Of a DNA stretch of 64,000 nt, positions 35,842 through 44,192 are shown piece after piece; positions within the stretch are counted from its first letter, which is position 1, and each line of letters opens with the position of its first letter. Below the pieces are notes generated by a model. The model was not told where the DNA came from. It did not search any database and saw nothing but the letters and a program-made list of their open reading frames with translations. Source of the stretch: Sphingobacteriales bacterium 16-39-50 (GTDB taxonomy: Bacteria; Bacteroidota; Bacteroidia; Sphingobacteriales; Sphingobacteriaceae). The DNA lies in assembly GCA_002257025.1 (NCBI GenBank), contig NCHA01000005.1, forward strand, positions 248,001 to 312,000. Direction: 5' to 3'. The position numbers and the translations under genes were made by a program.

Positions 35842-36930
35842 TCAGGCCCAGGCTTTTCTCAGGAAGCGTAACCAGTTTTTATAAAATATATTCTCAATAT
35901 CTTCGGCTGAGTATCCCCTCCGCTTTAACATCCCGTTCAGCTTCTGTAAATCAGAAATATCTTCAAGATCATAAGGCGATTGTTCCTTACCATAAGCACC
36001 ATCAAGATCGCTTCCAATGGCTACGTTAAGGCTATTTCCTGCAAGCTGACAGATATGATCATAATGATCTACGATCAGCTCCAGATGCACGTTTCTTTCT
36101 TTAGGATCATCTTTCCCGCGTACCCAGTTATCTGTAAGCATCCAGGTATCGAAAACTCCGCCAATTACAGCATTTCTCTCTATCAGAACTTTAATCTGAT
36201 CATCTGTTAACTGCCTTTGGTTATCCACTAGCTTACGGCAATTATGATGGCTTGCCCATACCGGTCCTTTATACATAGATGTTGCCTCATCAAAGCCTTT
36301 ATCTGTTAAGTGAGTAACATCCAGGATCATATTCAGGCGATCCATCTCAGTAACGAGCTCCCTGCCTGCGGCTGTGAGTCCTTCTGTCCTGCCGGTACCT
36401 GCAGCATATCTACCGGGACCATAATGTGCCGGACCGCAAGCCCGAAGGCCGTATGCGTATGCCTTTTCGAGGTAAGAAATATTGACGAATGAATCTGCAC
36501 CTTCAAGACTGAGAATATACCCCACCGGTTTCCCATTGTCAGGAATGGTTTTATCAAACCAGAGTGCCAGATGGGCTTCCATCTGGCTGAGGTTAGTGAT
36601 CTGCACCATTTCTCCCTGATCTTCCATCGCACGGTACCAGGCTAACTGAGCCTGTGATATTCCCCAGGCGATCTCAGGAGAATTCCAGCCTGGAATAAGG
36701 CTGCCCCGCTCAACGTAACGGGCGATCTGAGTGGCTACGACCAGACCAATCTTACCCTTACGTAATTCAGGTAATGCTACCGTTCCAAGACCCCGATCAA
36801 GTTTATCTGTCATTCCGATCTCAGTCTCCCGGATCTCATAAACAGACTTTTTAAGATCCCGGTTCCATTCAATCGCATTCATCGACAGATCGAGATGGCA
36901 GTCAAAAATAAATAGTGGTTCTTCAGTCAT
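35842..36930 (-). CDS. M19-family membrane dipeptidase-like metallopeptidase
   Basis: 362 residues of the renal-dipeptidase (amidohydrolase-fold) family. The binuclear zinc site is suggested by CHLDLSMNA (His12, Asp14), LEGADSF (bridging Glu), SHHNCRKL (His) and GSDLDGAYG (Asp). M19 enzymes cleave dipeptides that often contain a D- or dehydro-residue at the C-terminal side. There is no signal peptide, so it probably acts in the cytoplasm. Its pairing with a D-amino-acid PLP enzyme suggests processing of D-residue-containing peptides or amide conjugates. A 250-bp gap holding a 144-bp palindromic repeat separates it from RidA upstream. Confidence 0.88.
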   Translation of the reverse strand: MTEEPLFIFDCHLDLSMNAIEWNRDLKKSVYEIRETEIGMTDKLDRGLGTVALPELRKGKIGLVVATQIARYVERGSLIPGWNSPEIAWGISQAQLAWYRAMEDQGEMVQITNLSQMEAHLALWFDKTIPDNGKPVGYILSLEGADSFVNISYLEKAYAYGLRACGPAHYGPGRYAAGTGRTEGLTAAGRELVTEMDRLNMILDVTHLTDKGFDEATSMYKGPVWASHHNCRKLVDNQRQLTDDQIKVLIERNAVIGGVFDTWMLTDNWVRGKDDPKERNVHLELIVDHYDHICQLAGNSLNVAIGSDLDGAYGKEQSPYDLEDISDLQKLNGMLKRRGYSAEDIENIFYKNWLRFLRKAWA

Positions 36931-36998
36931 TTCTTTATTCTGAAAAGTAAAGAGAAAAATTTAAAAGCTAAATTTTCTTTCTTTATGTCGCAATTAAA

Positions 36999-37142
36999 AA
37001 CCACATAGATACATAGTTTTAGTGTGTATATCTTAGTTACATAGTTAAAAGCCCGGAAACCGGGCTTCTAACTATGTAAAATTCCTTTAGGGATCTATAT
37101 TACACTCATGTTTAAACAAAAAGACTATGTGTCTATGTGGTT
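36999..37142. repeat. 144-bp MITE-like palindromic element sharing ends with the GxxExxY element
   Basis: The left end AACCACATAGATACATAGT (36999-37017) and the right end (37124-37142) are inverted copies with one mismatch in 19. The centre is a hairpin with 20-bp arms (37037-37056 and 37060-37079, one mismatch) and a 3-nt loop; its core is GCCCGG/CCGGGC. The inner arms also contain AACTATGTAA, related to the ends. No gene fits inside. The same ends flank the GxxExxY gene at 40463-40945, so this looks like a non-autonomous derivative inserted between RidA and dipeptidase genes. Confidence 0.7.
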
Positions 37143-37180
37143 AACCTATATTAAGAATCGAATTGTGGTTAATAGTAAAA

Positions 37181-37579
37181 TTACCGTCCCTGGCGAAATG
37201 CGATCGCATCGATCTCCACTTTTATGCCATGGCCTAAACCTGATTGTACAGTTGTACGTGCAGGTTTAACCTTTGTAAAATAAGTTGCATAAACCGCATT
37301 GTAGCGATCGAAATCTTTAATATCACTCAAATGAACCGTACATTTTACTATATCATCCAGAGTAAATCCTGCTGCTTCACAAATACGCTTAACGTTGTGA
37401 ATAGTCAGATGTGTTTCCTCCTCAATAGTACCTAAAACGAAAGTACTTGTTGTAAAATCTACTGCAGCCTGTCCGCTTACAAACAGCCAATCGCCTGCTG
37501 CCAAAACTCCTGCTGAATATGCGCCGGTTGTAAAACTCTTATCTGCTTTATCCGGGTGTTGGATCTCTACTTTTTCCAT
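37181..37579 (-). CDS. RidA/YjgF-family protein (2-iminobutanoate/2-iminopropanoate deaminase-like)
   Basis: 132 residues, standard RidA length. Arg108 in KPARTTVQ is the substrate-carboxylate ligand, and the VEIDAIA strand provides the conserved Glu. RidA proteins hydrolyse reactive enamine/imine intermediates released by PLP enzymes. An additional PLP enzyme (34721-35827) sits two genes downstream, which suits this role. It starts 30 bp after the CBM9-like gene and should belong to the same transcript. It could instead be a pathway-specific deaminase of the wider YjgF family. Confidence 0.88.
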   Translation of the reverse strand: MEKVEIQHPDKADKSFTTGAYSAGVLAAGDWLFVSGQAAVDFTTSTFVLGTIEEETHLTIHNVKRICEAAGFTLDDIVKCTVHLSDIKDFDRYNAVYATYFTKVKPARTTVQSGLGHGIKVEIDAIAFRQGR

Positions 37580-37609
37580 TTTCTTATTAATTATATTTTT
37601 AATGATTTG

Positions 37610-38251
37610 TTAATTAAATTCTACCGAACCGAAAAATTCCGGCCGATGATAATCCGGTTCTTCGGTTTTTATCTCATTCCATACTACAAAATGTGGTTCA
37701 GGAAGGTCATCGCCACATTTATAAAAGTTGGCACGGCATTTTTTCCCTTTCAGGGATTCAAATTGATGGAACTGAAAAGCGCTGAATGGTATTGAAAGGG
37801 TCAATTCCCATCCAATATTTGAATCTTTACTATTGGCAGGCTTTATCGAACTCCGTGAAACTATTGATTTGATCAGTTCATCACCCAACATAATACGGTT
37901 AGATCTTTCTTCGCCAAAGCTAAGCAGACAGGTACCTGCGCAATTGAACTCGAAATTATAGTATTCCTTTTCATCCCCGAAAGAGACAAAAAACTCTACA
38001 CAGCTATCTTTATAGACCGGATCATTTGGTTCGGAATAGATAGCCCGGATATGTTTTTCTTCAACGTAAAACTTCAGAAATACCCCCTGATCGCCATAGG
38101 CCAATGCAAAAGCTAGCTCAGGCTTATAGGGGTATGCCGCCCAGGGTGTGATATTGATTAGTTCCTGATGAACATGATCCAGCTTCGCCGAAATCTCGTC
38201 TACAGCTTGAATGTTATCTGCATGGATATAAGGTACAGAAAGAGTCTTCAT
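37610..38251 (-). CDS. CBM9-like carbohydrate-binding-domain protein
   Basis: 213 residues starting at the ATG at 38251, one base after the stop of the upstream gene. A longer frame back to 38314 overlaps that gene and is not favoured. The fold resembles family 9 carbohydrate-binding modules: FALAYGDQGVFLKFYVEE, DPVYKDSCVEFFVSF, YYNFEFNCAGTCLLSFG and GWELTLSIPFSAF. No signal peptide is visible, which is unusual for a glycan-binding protein. Its function is unknown; it may bind a soluble sugar derivative or be a repurposed cytoplasmic member. Tightly coupled to the dehydrogenase gene. Confidence 0.75.
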   Translation of the reverse strand: MKTLSVPYIHADNIQAVDEISAKLDHVHQELINITPWAAYPYKPELAFALAYGDQGVFLKFYVEEKHIRAIYSEPNDPVYKDSCVEFFVSFGDEKEYYNFEFNCAGTCLLSFGEERSNRIMLGDELIKSIVSRSSIKPANSKDSNIGWELTLSIPFSAFQFHQFESLKGKKCRANFYKCGDDLPEPHFVVWNEIKTEEPDYHRPEFFGSVEFN

Positions 38252-38252
38252 A

Positions 38253-39266
38253 TTAACTATCCTTAGCTTCTTTTTCTTCCTTAAGCTTCGCCAGCTTTCT
38301 TTTGACGATATCAAAAGGATATTTCATCGCCAGGTTCCTGATCTCATAATTGAAATCTGCAAATGTCTCTTCCCACATTTTGGATTCCTCGGGTGTATAC
38401 TTATAAAAGCCATGACCATTGGCCACTCCCTTTCCGCCTGCCTTGACAATATCATCAATCAATTTCGGCACATGGGTATCGTTACAAAGTGTGGGATTGA
38501 GATCCTTCATCACATTATGATATGCAGGCACACCGGTCAGGTCCATCCATCCGAAAACTCCAACTAGGGTCATCCAGTAACCGGTATTATTACGGCATAC
38601 TCTATCTACATCCTCAATGGTTGCATACCCATTTTCAACCAGATAAAATGCCTCCCGGTACATGGCATACATCAAGCGATTACCAATAAAGCCGCGAATA
38701 TCTTTTCTCACCAGTGTGGCTTCCTTATTCCAGTAATTAGAAATTTCATAGAGATATTCACCACCTGCTATATCACTTTCATCACCACAAATTATTTCTA
38801 AAAAACGGGTCGTATGTGATGGCTCAGCCCAATGTAATCCGAAGAAACGGGCAGGGTGTTTTGTCATCTTCTGCAAGATACTGATCGGAATAGCAGAAGT
38901 ATTACTGGTCATTAGTGCATCTTCAGCTATAACTGCTTCGATTTTGCCATAAACAACTTTTTTAATTTCTTCGCTTTCGAGTGTACATTCTATGGCTATT
39001 TTGCATGGTTTCAAGGCTCCGTAATCCTCAGTAATGATCAGGTTCTTAAAATAGAATTCCGGATCTTCGCTTACCATTCCTTCTTCTTTTGCCTTGACAA
39101 AATGTTTGCGGATACGCGATTCTGCAGTAGTCATATCGATACTGATCGGGGCAATTGCCACCACCGGATGCCCGGCTATCAGCAAGCAGGTCGTAATGCT
39201 GCAGCCCATTAGGCCCAGTCCGATAACACCTACCGGAATTTCATTTGTTTTGATTGACATAGCCAT
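38253..39266 (-). CDS. 3-hydroxyacyl-CoA-dehydrogenase-family NAD-dependent oxidoreductase
   Basis: About 337 residues. The NAD-binding motif is PVGVIGLGLMGCSI near residues 12-25. SNTSAIPIS holds the conserved Ser/Asn of the active site, and GLHWAEPSH corresponds to the FGLHFFNP catalytic-His block. The C-terminal helical domain includes GFIGNRLMYAMYREAF. Relatives include L-gulonate 3-dehydrogenase and carnitine dehydrogenase as well as fatty-acid enzymes. In this sugar-oxidoreductase setting a sugar-acid substrate is at least as likely as an acyl-CoA. The start is uncertain: ATG at 39266 or 39260. Confidence 0.82.
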   Translation of the reverse strand: MAMSIKTNEIPVGVIGLGLMGCSITTCLLIAGHPVVAIAPISIDMTTAESRIRKHFVKAKEEGMVSEDPEFYFKNLIITEDYGALKPCKIAIECTLESEEIKKVVYGKIEAVIAEDALMTSNTSAIPISILQKMTKHPARFFGLHWAEPSHTTRFLEIICGDESDIAGGEYLYEISNYWNKEATLVRKDIRGFIGNRLMYAMYREAFYLVENGYATIEDVDRVCRNNTGYWMTLVGVFGWMDLTGVPAYHNVMKDLNPTLCNDTHVPKLIDDIVKAGGKGVANGHGFYKYTPEESKMWEETFADFNYEIRNLAMKYPFDIVKRKLAKLKEEKEAKDS

Positions 39267-39314
39267 CAATATATTTTGATTTGAATAAGATTTTTAGTGA
39301 TAATTAACAGATTA

Positions 39315-40400
39315 TCAGTTAAGTTTTACTACCTGGCCTGTTCTCACAGATTCATCACATGCAAAAGCAATTCTCAGACTGTTCACTGCATCTTCTCCAT
39401 GCGCGCTTAGATCAAGATCTTCAAGGATAGCCTTTAAAAAATATGCCTGTTCCCGGTTACATAACTCCTGATGATCCGGCTCGTCTTCCAGATTGATCCA
39501 TGTATCTTCTTTTGCGAAGAGCTCATCTTTTGTCAGATCAGCATGATGGAAACGTATTGATTCGGTCTTTGTATGTGCCTCAATGGAAGAAGATTTTCCC
39601 GCTGCTCCCGCTTCTTTTGCTACTATAGATACAGAACCTTTTGGCCCGACAACATCCTTCACAAAGAATGCGGTTTCACTCATCATTGGTCCCCAGCCAG
39701 CTTCATACCATCCCACAGAACCATCCTCAAAACGGATTTGCAACTGTCCGTAATTATAATTTCCGGCAGGGATCTCCTCAGTTAATCTCGCTCCAATCGC
39801 ATAGACCTGTACCGGTTTAGAACGGGTCATCTGACACATCACATCGATATAATGAACTCCACAATCTACGATCGGACTCAGGGCATTCATTAGATTACGA
39901 TGCAGCGTCCACATTGCACCATCACTTTGCTGGTTCAAATTCATTCTCATCACCAGTGGTTTACCCAGCTCAGCAGTCAGTTCAATAAATTTCTCCCATG
40001 ATGGATGATGGCGCAGGATATAACCTACCACTAATTTCTTATTAGCCTTTTTACCTGCAGCAATAACCCGCTCTGCACCTTCCACAGAATCTGCAACCGG
40101 CTTTTCAATAAATACATGACAGCCGGCCTCAAAAGCCTGAACGGCATATTTTTCATGAGTATCAGGATAAGTAGAGATACAAACCGCATCAGGTTTAGTA
40201 GCTTCCATCGCCTCATCCATATCGTTGAATAAAGCATATTTGTTCCCCATTCTGGCATTCAATACTTCTTTTGATTTTCCACGGGACACAAGTCCGACGA
40301 TTTCAAATCCTGGATTTGTATGATAAGCCATGGCATGAGAAGCGCCCATGTTTCCACAACCTAAGACTAGGACACGTATTGGTTTTACTTGATTTGACAT
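39315..40400 (-). CDS. Cytoplasmic Gfo/Idh/MocA-family oxidoreductase
   Basis: 361 residues without signal. Rossmann motif RVLVLGCGNMGASHA (about 9-23), lysine motif IEKPVADSVEG (about 98-108), active-site segment PIVDCGVHYIDVMCQM with Asp and His. GWYEAGWGPMMSE lies in the C-terminal beta-sheet. It should act on a sugar, possibly reducing or rearranging the 3-keto product of the GMC enzyme encoded upstream. Without the inserted GxxExxY element the gap to the GMC gene would be only about 80-90 bp, so the two were probably co-transcribed originally. Confidence 0.88.
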   Translation of the reverse strand: MSNQVKPIRVLVLGCGNMGASHAMAYHTNPGFEIVGLVSRGKSKEVLNARMGNKYALFNDMDEAMEATKPDAVCISTYPDTHEKYAVQAFEAGCHVFIEKPVADSVEGAERVIAAGKKANKKLVVGYILRHHPSWEKFIELTAELGKPLVMRMNLNQQSDGAMWTLHRNLMNALSPIVDCGVHYIDVMCQMTRSKPVQVYAIGARLTEEIPAGNYNYGQLQIRFEDGSVGWYEAGWGPMMSETAFFVKDVVGPKGSVSIVAKEAGAAGKSSSIEAHTKTESIRFHHADLTKDELFAKEDTWINLEDEPDHQELCNREQAYFLKAILEDLDLSAHGEDAVNSLRIAFACDESVRTGQVVKLN

Positions 40401-40446
40401 ATTAGATATTGTTCAATTTATTGATGTTAGCATATAAATTTTATAA

Positions 40447-40479
40447 TTTCTATGTGGTTACATTTTAACCACATAGAAA
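40447..40479. repeat. Head-to-head copy of the CCACATAG terminal repeat
   Basis: TTTCTATGTGGTTA (40447-40460) and its exact complement TAACCACATAGAAA (40466-40479) flank a 5-nt spacer just outside and across the left end of the GxxExxY element. The outer copy is a third, oppositely oriented repeat end. It could form a terminal hairpin, end the GxxExxY transcript, or be the remnant of a second insertion. Confidence 0.6.
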
Positions 40480-40945
40480 CATAGACATTAGTTTTTCGGT
40501 AATAAATTAAAATACTCGTTTACATAGGTTTTTTGTCCTTCTTTAAAGATATTACTACAATTGAAGTTTATTAAAATCCCTTTTGGAGATTTCAATAGTT
40601 TCATATAGGTTAGAAGCTGCGCTTCAAACACAGAAGTAATTTCCTGAACAGCCTTCAATTCAACGACCAGGCATTTTTCAACAAATAAATCACACCTAAA
40701 ATCAATTTCCAGTTCTTTATTTTTATAAAGTACCGGCACTTTCATCTCTGTCAAAAAATTTATTTTTCTATGTCCTAACTCTTCTTTTAAACATTGATGA
40801 TAAACGCTTTCAAGCAAGCCTCTTCCCATTATTTTATGCACTTCAATGGCCGCACCAACAACAACATAAGTCAATTCGTCCAAATATCTTTGCGTTATCA
40901 TTTGTTGATTCACTAATACAAAACTATGTATCTATGTGGTTAAAA
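40463..40945. mobile_element. Candidate small mobile element: GxxExxY gene between inverted CCACATAG repeats
   Basis: The left end TTTTAACCACATAGAAACATAG (in part; 40463 onward) and the right end (CTATGTATCTATGTGG up to 40945) are inverted copies; the 19-bp cores at 40467-40485 and 40923-40941 differ at two positions. The whole 483 bp carries a single gene, the GxxExxY protein. The ends match those of the gene-less 144-bp element at 36999-37142. Both lie in intergenic gaps of one operon. I infer an autonomous/non-autonomous pair. No clear target-site duplication is visible, and no transposase is present. Confidence 0.55.
40488..40913 (-). CDS. GxxExxY-family protein (PD-(D/E)XK nuclease-like)
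   Basis: 141 residues from a GTG at 40913; the ATG at 40901 is an alternative. The naming motif is GLLESVY (Gly32, Glu35, Tyr38). A PD-(D/E)XK-like core follows: Asp75 in RCDLFVE and the pair ELK (Glu85, Lys87) in VVELKAV, then QLLTYMKLLKSPKGILINF. The family is common in Bacteroidota and has no established function. Here the gene has no relation to the surrounding sugar genes and is bounded by inverted CCACATAG-type repeats whose left copy begins right at its stop codon. A role in copying or moving the repeat is inferred, not shown. Confidence 0.88.
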   Translation of the reverse strand: MNQQMITQRYLDELTYVVVGAAIEVHKIMGRGLLESVYHQCLKEELGHRKINFLTEMKVPVLYKNKELEIDFRCDLFVEKCLVVELKAVQEITSVFEAQLLTYMKLLKSPKGILINFNCSNIFKEGQKTYVNEYFNLLPKN

Positions 40946-40961
40946 CCCTGTAAGCGTTCCC

Positions 40962-42665
40962 TTATAAATTTCCTTTCTTTAGTTCGCTAACCGCATGATC
41001 ACAAGCCCTTGCGGTGAAGGCCATATAAGTTAGGGATGGGTTCTGACAGGCGTTTGAAGTCATGAAAGCACCATCAGTAACGAATACATTCTTTACATCA
41101 TGCATCTGATTCCACTTATTAAGGACTGATGTTTTAGGATCATGCCCCATGCGGGCGGTACCCATCTCGTGAATTGCCATTCCGGGTATTGCCGGTCTGT
41201 CGAAGGCTTGAATATCTTTCATCCCTGCAGCTTCCAGAATCTCAGCAGCATCGTTTTTCATATCGATACGCATTTTCCGCTCATTCTCACCAAACTCACA
41301 ATCCACAGCCAAAAGCGGAAGTCCCCATTTATCCTTCTTTGTTCTGTCGAGGAAAGCACGGTTTTTAAATTCCGGTAAATGTTCACCGAAAGATCCCAAT
41401 CCCATAACCCATGGTCCCGGTTCTGTCATATCCTCCTTAAAGTCCTGACCAAATCCCATTTCAGGAATAGCGCGTTGCCATCCTGTACGGCTCGCACTTC
41501 CTCCGTAATGGAAACCGCGTAAATAATCACGCTCAGGCTTATCACCGAGGTTGCGGTAACGTGGGATATAAATTCCAATCGGGCGACGACCATAGTAATA
41601 TTTATCATCAAAGCCTTCAGCTCTTCCTGATGCTCCGATCTGAAAGTGATGATCCATCAGGTTATGACCCAGATGCCCGCTGCTGTTACCCAAACCATCA
41701 GGAAAGGTATCAGAAGTTGAGTTCAGGAGGATTTGCGTCGTACCCAGGGTCGAGGCATTCATGAAGATTACTTTTGCAGAATATTCAATATGCTCATTCG
41801 TCTCTGAATCAATTACCATAACTCCCTTTGCTTTGCGGGTCTCTTTGTCATAAAGAACCTCACTAACAATTGAATAGGGACGAAGGGTAAGATTACCGGT
41901 AGCCATCGCTGCTGGCAGAGTTGCTGATTGAGTGCTGAAATATGCCCCAAAGGGACATCCCCTGCTGCAAAGATTTCTGTTCTGACAAGTACCTCTCCCA
42001 TTATGCGGAACAGTTAGATTAGCCATCCTGTAAACGGTCATCATCCGTTCTTTGTTATAATGCTTTTCAATCCTTTCTTTTACAGCCTTTTCGACGCAGT
42101 TCATCTCAAAAGGCGGAAGAAATATGCCATCAGGTAATTGAGCAAGCCCCTCATTTTGTCCGCTGATACCGGCGAAACGCTCCACATAATCATACCATGG
42201 TGAAATATCCTTATAACGAACTGGCCAGTCTACGCCATAACCATCCTTTGCATTTGCTGAAAAATCCATCTCACTTAAACGCAGACAACCACGTCCCCAG
42301 GTAAGGGATCTTCCACCTACATGATAGCCACGATACCAGTCAAATCGCTTTACTTCGGTATAAGGACAATCAACATCGTCTACCCAAAACTTTGCGTTAA
42401 ACTCGCTGTACTGACCGGCACGGGTTTGTACCAGATGCCGGCTGCGCTCCTCGGGAGTGATTCTTCCCCTGTGTTTGAACTCCCAGGGTTTCATTAAAGC
42501 GGTATCATAATCCTTCACATGTTCCACATTACGACCACGTTCCAGCATTAATACTTTTAAACCCTTCTCTGTCAATTCTTTGGCTGCCCAACCACCGCTT
42601 ATACCCGAACCAACAACTATCGCATCGTAGGTATTCTGCTTCTCTGCTTTTATATTAATATTCAT
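40962..42665 (-). CDS. GMC-family FAD oxidoreductase, probable glycoside/sugar 3-dehydrogenase catalytic subunit
   Basis: 567 residues. FAD-binding GSGISGGWAAKEL (about 19-31). The C-terminal active site shows IHEMGTARMG (catalytic His) and NACQNPSLTYMA (Asn). CQNRNLCSRGCPFGA has a C-x5-C-x3-C arrangement resembling the 3Fe-4S site of FAD-dependent glucose dehydrogenases. The small-subunit-like gene is 31 bp upstream, giving the two-subunit layout of gluconate 2-dehydrogenase or glycoside 3-dehydrogenase. It has no Tat signal of its own and may ride on the signal of its partner. Likely reaction: oxidation of a sugar hydroxyl to a keto-sugar. Confidence 0.88.
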   Translation of the reverse strand: MNINIKAEKQNTYDAIVVGSGISGGWAAKELTEKGLKVLMLERGRNVEHVKDYDTALMKPWEFKHRGRITPEERSRHLVQTRAGQYSEFNAKFWVDDVDCPYTEVKRFDWYRGYHVGGRSLTWGRGCLRLSEMDFSANAKDGYGVDWPVRYKDISPWYDYVERFAGISGQNEGLAQLPDGIFLPPFEMNCVEKAVKERIEKHYNKERMMTVYRMANLTVPHNGRGTCQNRNLCSRGCPFGAYFSTQSATLPAAMATGNLTLRPYSIVSEVLYDKETRKAKGVMVIDSETNEHIEYSAKVIFMNASTLGTTQILLNSTSDTFPDGLGNSSGHLGHNLMDHHFQIGASGRAEGFDDKYYYGRRPIGIYIPRYRNLGDKPERDYLRGFHYGGSASRTGWQRAIPEMGFGQDFKEDMTEPGPWVMGLGSFGEHLPEFKNRAFLDRTKKDKWGLPLLAVDCEFGENERKMRIDMKNDAAEILEAAGMKDIQAFDRPAIPGMAIHEMGTARMGHDPKTSVLNKWNQMHDVKNVFVTDGAFMTSNACQNPSLTYMAFTARACDHAVSELKKGNL

Positions 42666-42696
42666 CTGTCTTATTCAATATTCTATTAATCAATAA

Positions 42697-43269
42697 TTAG
42701 GTAGCCCATGCTTTCTGTCCGGGCTGCAATGGAATACAGGCTTCATACCTTCCCGGTATATGAACATACCGCAAAGCTTGTGTCGCTCCAATTTCTGAGG
42801 TATAATAACCCAAACAGGTGAGTTCGTACATTAATTGGAAAAAGTGTGAAGGTGTAGTGCCGGCTTTGATCTGTGCCTGGGCTTCGGCTTTAAAGAATTT
42901 AAAGATTTCCTCCCGCTCCTTAAGGGATAATGCTATAAACGATTTCTTATACTGGCTTTGTGAGACCTCATCTACTCTCATTAAACCATCCGCGAAATGC
43001 TTTTGAATATCTGCGGTATAACAATCCTGCATCATCATCACTATAAATGGGCCAAGGCCTGCAGCTTTGGCTCCAAGTACTCCCTTGGTATCCGGAATAA
43101 TCGTGTCGGCAATTTCTGCGATCAATGCTTCCTGTGAGGCTATTGATTTTGCTTCAATACCATTCCCTGCAACGGGGATCAGCACTTCGGCAAATGCTCC
43201 AAAGCCTGAAAAAGTAATTGCTCCCCCTAATAAAAAGGTAGCTCTTCTGACTGCTTCTCTTCTATTCAT
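42697..43269 (-). CDS. Gluconate 2-dehydrogenase subunit 3-family protein (small subunit)
   Basis: 190 residues. The N-terminus MNRREAVRRATFLLGGAITF is Tat-like (RRE..RR with a hydrophobic stretch), fitting the known export of this subunit with its partner by hitchhiking. IADTIIPDTKGVLGAKAAG (about 52-70) and FFQLMYELTCLGYYTSEIG are conserved in the family. It is the first gene of the 43269-34721 run and lies 31 bp before the GMC subunit. Together they should form a periplasmic or membrane-associated sugar dehydrogenase. Confidence 0.88.
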   Translation of the reverse strand: MNRREAVRRATFLLGGAITFSGFGAFAEVLIPVAGNGIEAKSIASQEALIAEIADTIIPDTKGVLGAKAAGLGPFIVMMMQDCYTADIQKHFADGLMRVDEVSQSQYKKSFIALSLKEREEIFKFFKAEAQAQIKAGTTPSHFFQLMYELTCLGYYTSEIGATQALRYVHIPGRYEACIPLQPGQKAWAT

Positions 43270-43736
43270 CTATCTGTATTAATAATTATTATTCGTTTTA
43301 TTCCGGGCATTAGCCAGGTATCCATGTCGTTACAAATGATATAAACCTTAGTCAATTCCGGCTTAACAGGCTTCAGTCTGGCAAGAAAGGCCTGAATCAT
43401 AAATATTTGACTATTATAAGTAATTTTCTTTAAACTGAGCGGTATGATTTACTAATTTGTCCAATTTTATGAGTGCTCATAGTTGCCATCAGGGCTCAGG
43501 AATCTGCATACCCAATCTCGGAATAAAAATAATACTTATACCATTCAATGCCTGATACTTTTATTCGCAAAAGCAATCCAATTTGCCATCCGTTACTTTC
43601 GGAATTTTCAGAATTGGCACAATATCAAACAATCCAAATAACAAATTGGTTAATGATTGTATGCAGCATGAATCGTTCTTAAGAATTGTGCTTATCCGAC
43701 TGCCTGCTCAATTCAAAAGGTAGTTAAAGCTGATGC
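43270..43736. other. 467-bp intergenic region upstream of the GMC operon
   Basis: No supportable ORF, repeat or strong hairpin. It should hold the promoter of the 43269-34721 operon and the 3' end of the lipoprotein transcript. I could not find a clear TTTG-N19-TAnnTTTG promoter or a copy of the 27-bp direct-repeat block seen at 27490 and 33627, so this operon may be regulated differently. Confidence 0.4.
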
Positions 43737-44192
43737 CTACAGGCAGTCTGTTTCTCTTAATTTATAAGAGCTATCAAAATTCAGAGAGTCGGGATATTTG
43801 AAAAAGAATCTATCATTTCGGCTATAGCTTTCCCCATATCCTTCGATAAACTTGTCACCCTCTAACTTAAAGGCAACCTGCCTGCAGGATTGAATACCTT
43901 CCGAAAGAAAAGTATACTCAGCAATTAAAATATTGCCATTCATCCTTCCATTTATGGTTCCAGTATTTTTATCCTTTTCTTTAAAATTATAAACCAGATA
44001 ACCAGTTATAGAGTCTCCTAAATGAGTCAGATTCATACTAACCGTATCACTTAAGCCAGCATACAAATAACAATTGGTGGCTGCAGTATTTTTCTTATCA
44101 ACTATTGCCGAAGTGTTTGTTTCCGTTTCCTTAACCTGAGTATTACAGGAAGCCAGGAGAACTGCGAGGATTAGAATATTAAATGTTTTCAT
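43737..44192 (-). CDS. Hypothetical lipoprotein
   Basis: 151 residues from the ATG at 44192, which gives a clean lipoprotein signal MKTFNILILAVLLASC (Cys16). An upstream in-frame ATG at 44234 would bury this signal. The mature part is a predicted beta-rich domain: NCYLYAGLSDTVSMNLTH, GDSITGYLVYNF and GTINGRMNGNILIAEYTF. This pattern resembles small lipoproteins that hold a lipocalin-like or META-like barrel, but I do not recognise the family. It is isolated between the GMC operon and the SprT-like gene. Confidence 0.75.
   Translation of the reverse strand: MKTFNILILAVLLASCNTQVKETETNTSAIVDKKNTAATNCYLYAGLSDTVSMNLTHLGDSITGYLVYNFKEKDKNTGTINGRMNGNILIAEYTFLSEGIQSCRQVAFKLEGDKFIEGYGESYSRNDRFFFKYPDSLNFDSSYKLRETDCL

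Noticed and set aside
37610..38314. Longer start at 38314 for the CBM9-like gene
   Set aside because: It would overlap the dehydrogenase gene by about 60 bp and add a lysine-rich segment out of keeping with the fold; the ATG at 38251 directly follows the upstream stop.
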